Shown here: one piece after another, positions 5,073 to 5,540 of the stretch
How positions within the stretch are numbered: position 1 is the first letter of the stretch
Layout of the letters: each line of letters opens with the position of its first letter
DNA from: Akkermansiaceae bacterium
Lineage (GTDB): Bacteria; Verrucomicrobiota; Verrucomicrobiia; Verrucomicrobiales; Akkermansiaceae
NCBI GenBank assembly: GCA_020627645.1
Contig: JAHDGN010000248.1
Coordinates: forward strand, 1-5,540
Direction: 5' to 3'
DNA: 5,540 nucleotides
Notes under the pieces: generated by a model
What the model was told of the DNA's origin: nothing
Database searches by the model: none
The model's input: the letters and a program-made list of their open reading frames with translations, nothing else
Translations under genes and position numbers: made by a program

Positions 5073-5540
5073 ATGAAGTTCAAATCCCTCGTCATCTCCC
5101 TTGGCCTAGCAGTCCAGGCACCAGCCATCACCTTTGAGAACAACGACACCATCGTCCTCCTCGGAAATACCTTCATCGAACGCTCACAACAATACAGTCA
5201 TCTCGAAACAGCCCTCACCCTATCGACTCAAAAGTCTCATCTTAAATTCCGAAACCTAGGCTGGAGTGGAGACACCGTCTTTGGTCACGCTCGCAGCTAC
5301 TTTGACCCACCAGAAAAAGGCCTTCAACGCCTCAAAAACGATCTCTCCGAACTCAAACCCCAAACCCTCATCATCTGCTACGGAGCCACCGCAGCCTTCG
5401 AAAACGAAACAGACCTTCCCACATTCATCAACGGATACGAACGCCTCCTGAAGATGATCAAGGCCTCCGCCTCCCCTCGACAAATCATCCTCCTCTCCCC
5501 CCCTCCTGCCGAATCCCTTCCCAACCCCATGCCAGACATG
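5073..5540 (+). CDS. Secreted SGNH/GDSL-like hydrolase, N-terminal part
   Basis: The frame is open from the ATG to the window edge (156 codons, no stop), so the 3' part is missing. MKFKSLVISLGLAVQAPA is a signal peptide with an APA cleavage site after residue 18. The rest follows an SGNH hydrolase layout: block I at LLGNTFIER (29-37), block II at FRNLGWSGDT (59-68), and the strand before block III at TLIICYGATAAFE (98-110). IILLSPPP (138-145) follows. It resembles divergent GDSL-type proteins I associate with Verrucomicrobia and Planctomycetes, sometimes fused or linked to heme-binding and HEAT-repeat modules. The classical nucleophile Ser of GDS is T33, and the block III Asn position is T106, so activity is uncertain. 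The Asp-His pair of block V would lie beyond the window. There is no Shine-Dalgarno. It is divergent from sanA. Confidence 0.8.
   Translation, partial: MKFKSLVISLGLAVQAPAITFENNDTIVLLGNTFIERSQQYSHLETALTLSTQKSHLKFRNLGWSGDTVFGHARSYFDPPEKGLQRLKNDLSELKPQTLIICYGATAAFENETDLPTFINGYERLLKMIKASASPRQIILLSPPPAESLPNPMPDM

Overview
The window most resembles a chromosomal segment of a Verrucomicrobiota (PVC-group) bacterium. Three things point there: a PEP-CTERM-tailed secreted protein, a divergent SGNH hydrolase of a type I associate with Verrucomicrobia and Planctomycetes, and a sugar-isomerase-like TIM barrel with a Gfo/Idh/MocA oxidoreductase of the kind common in these bacteria. The taxonomic call is an inference from protein character, not from a marker gene. 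Convincing Shine-Dalgarno sequences are scarce ahead of the starts, which fits the group.

Layout. Positions 1-883 carry no convincing gene. They hold two diverged copies of a direct repeat (about 7-163 and 485-651, 74% identical over an ungapped 96-base core), a GC-rich hairpin element between them (about 397-487) and a short 9-10 base periodic motif (769-794). Next come a TIM-barrel isomerase/epimerase (+, 884-1894), a bidirectional terminator (1928-1960), a PEP-CTERM protein (-, 1991-2968), a divergent intergenic region with a TATAAT box, a Gfo/Idh/MocA oxidoreductase (+, 3085-4236), a hairpin terminator running into the end of a convergent sanA-like gene (-, 4268-4915), and a secreted SGNH/GDSL-like protein (+, from 5073) cut off by the window edge.

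How the genes may work together. The TIM-barrel enzyme and the oxidoreductase are both carbohydrate- or polyol-directed families, and from memory they are often neighbours in PVC genomes. Here a gene on the opposite strand separates them, so each probably has its own promoter. The PEP-CTERM protein is predicted to be exported and sorted to the cell surface. The SanA-like protein is a bitopic inner-membrane envelope protein. The SGNH protein carries a signal peptide. The plus strand is richer in C than G through genes of both orientations, which suggests a replication-strand bias. I see no CRISPR array, tRNA, rRNA, transposase or phage gene. The most interesting points are the repeat-bearing upstream region, the out-of-frame signal-peptide-like sequence at the start of the PEP-CTERM gene, and the altered catalytic blocks of the SGNH protein.
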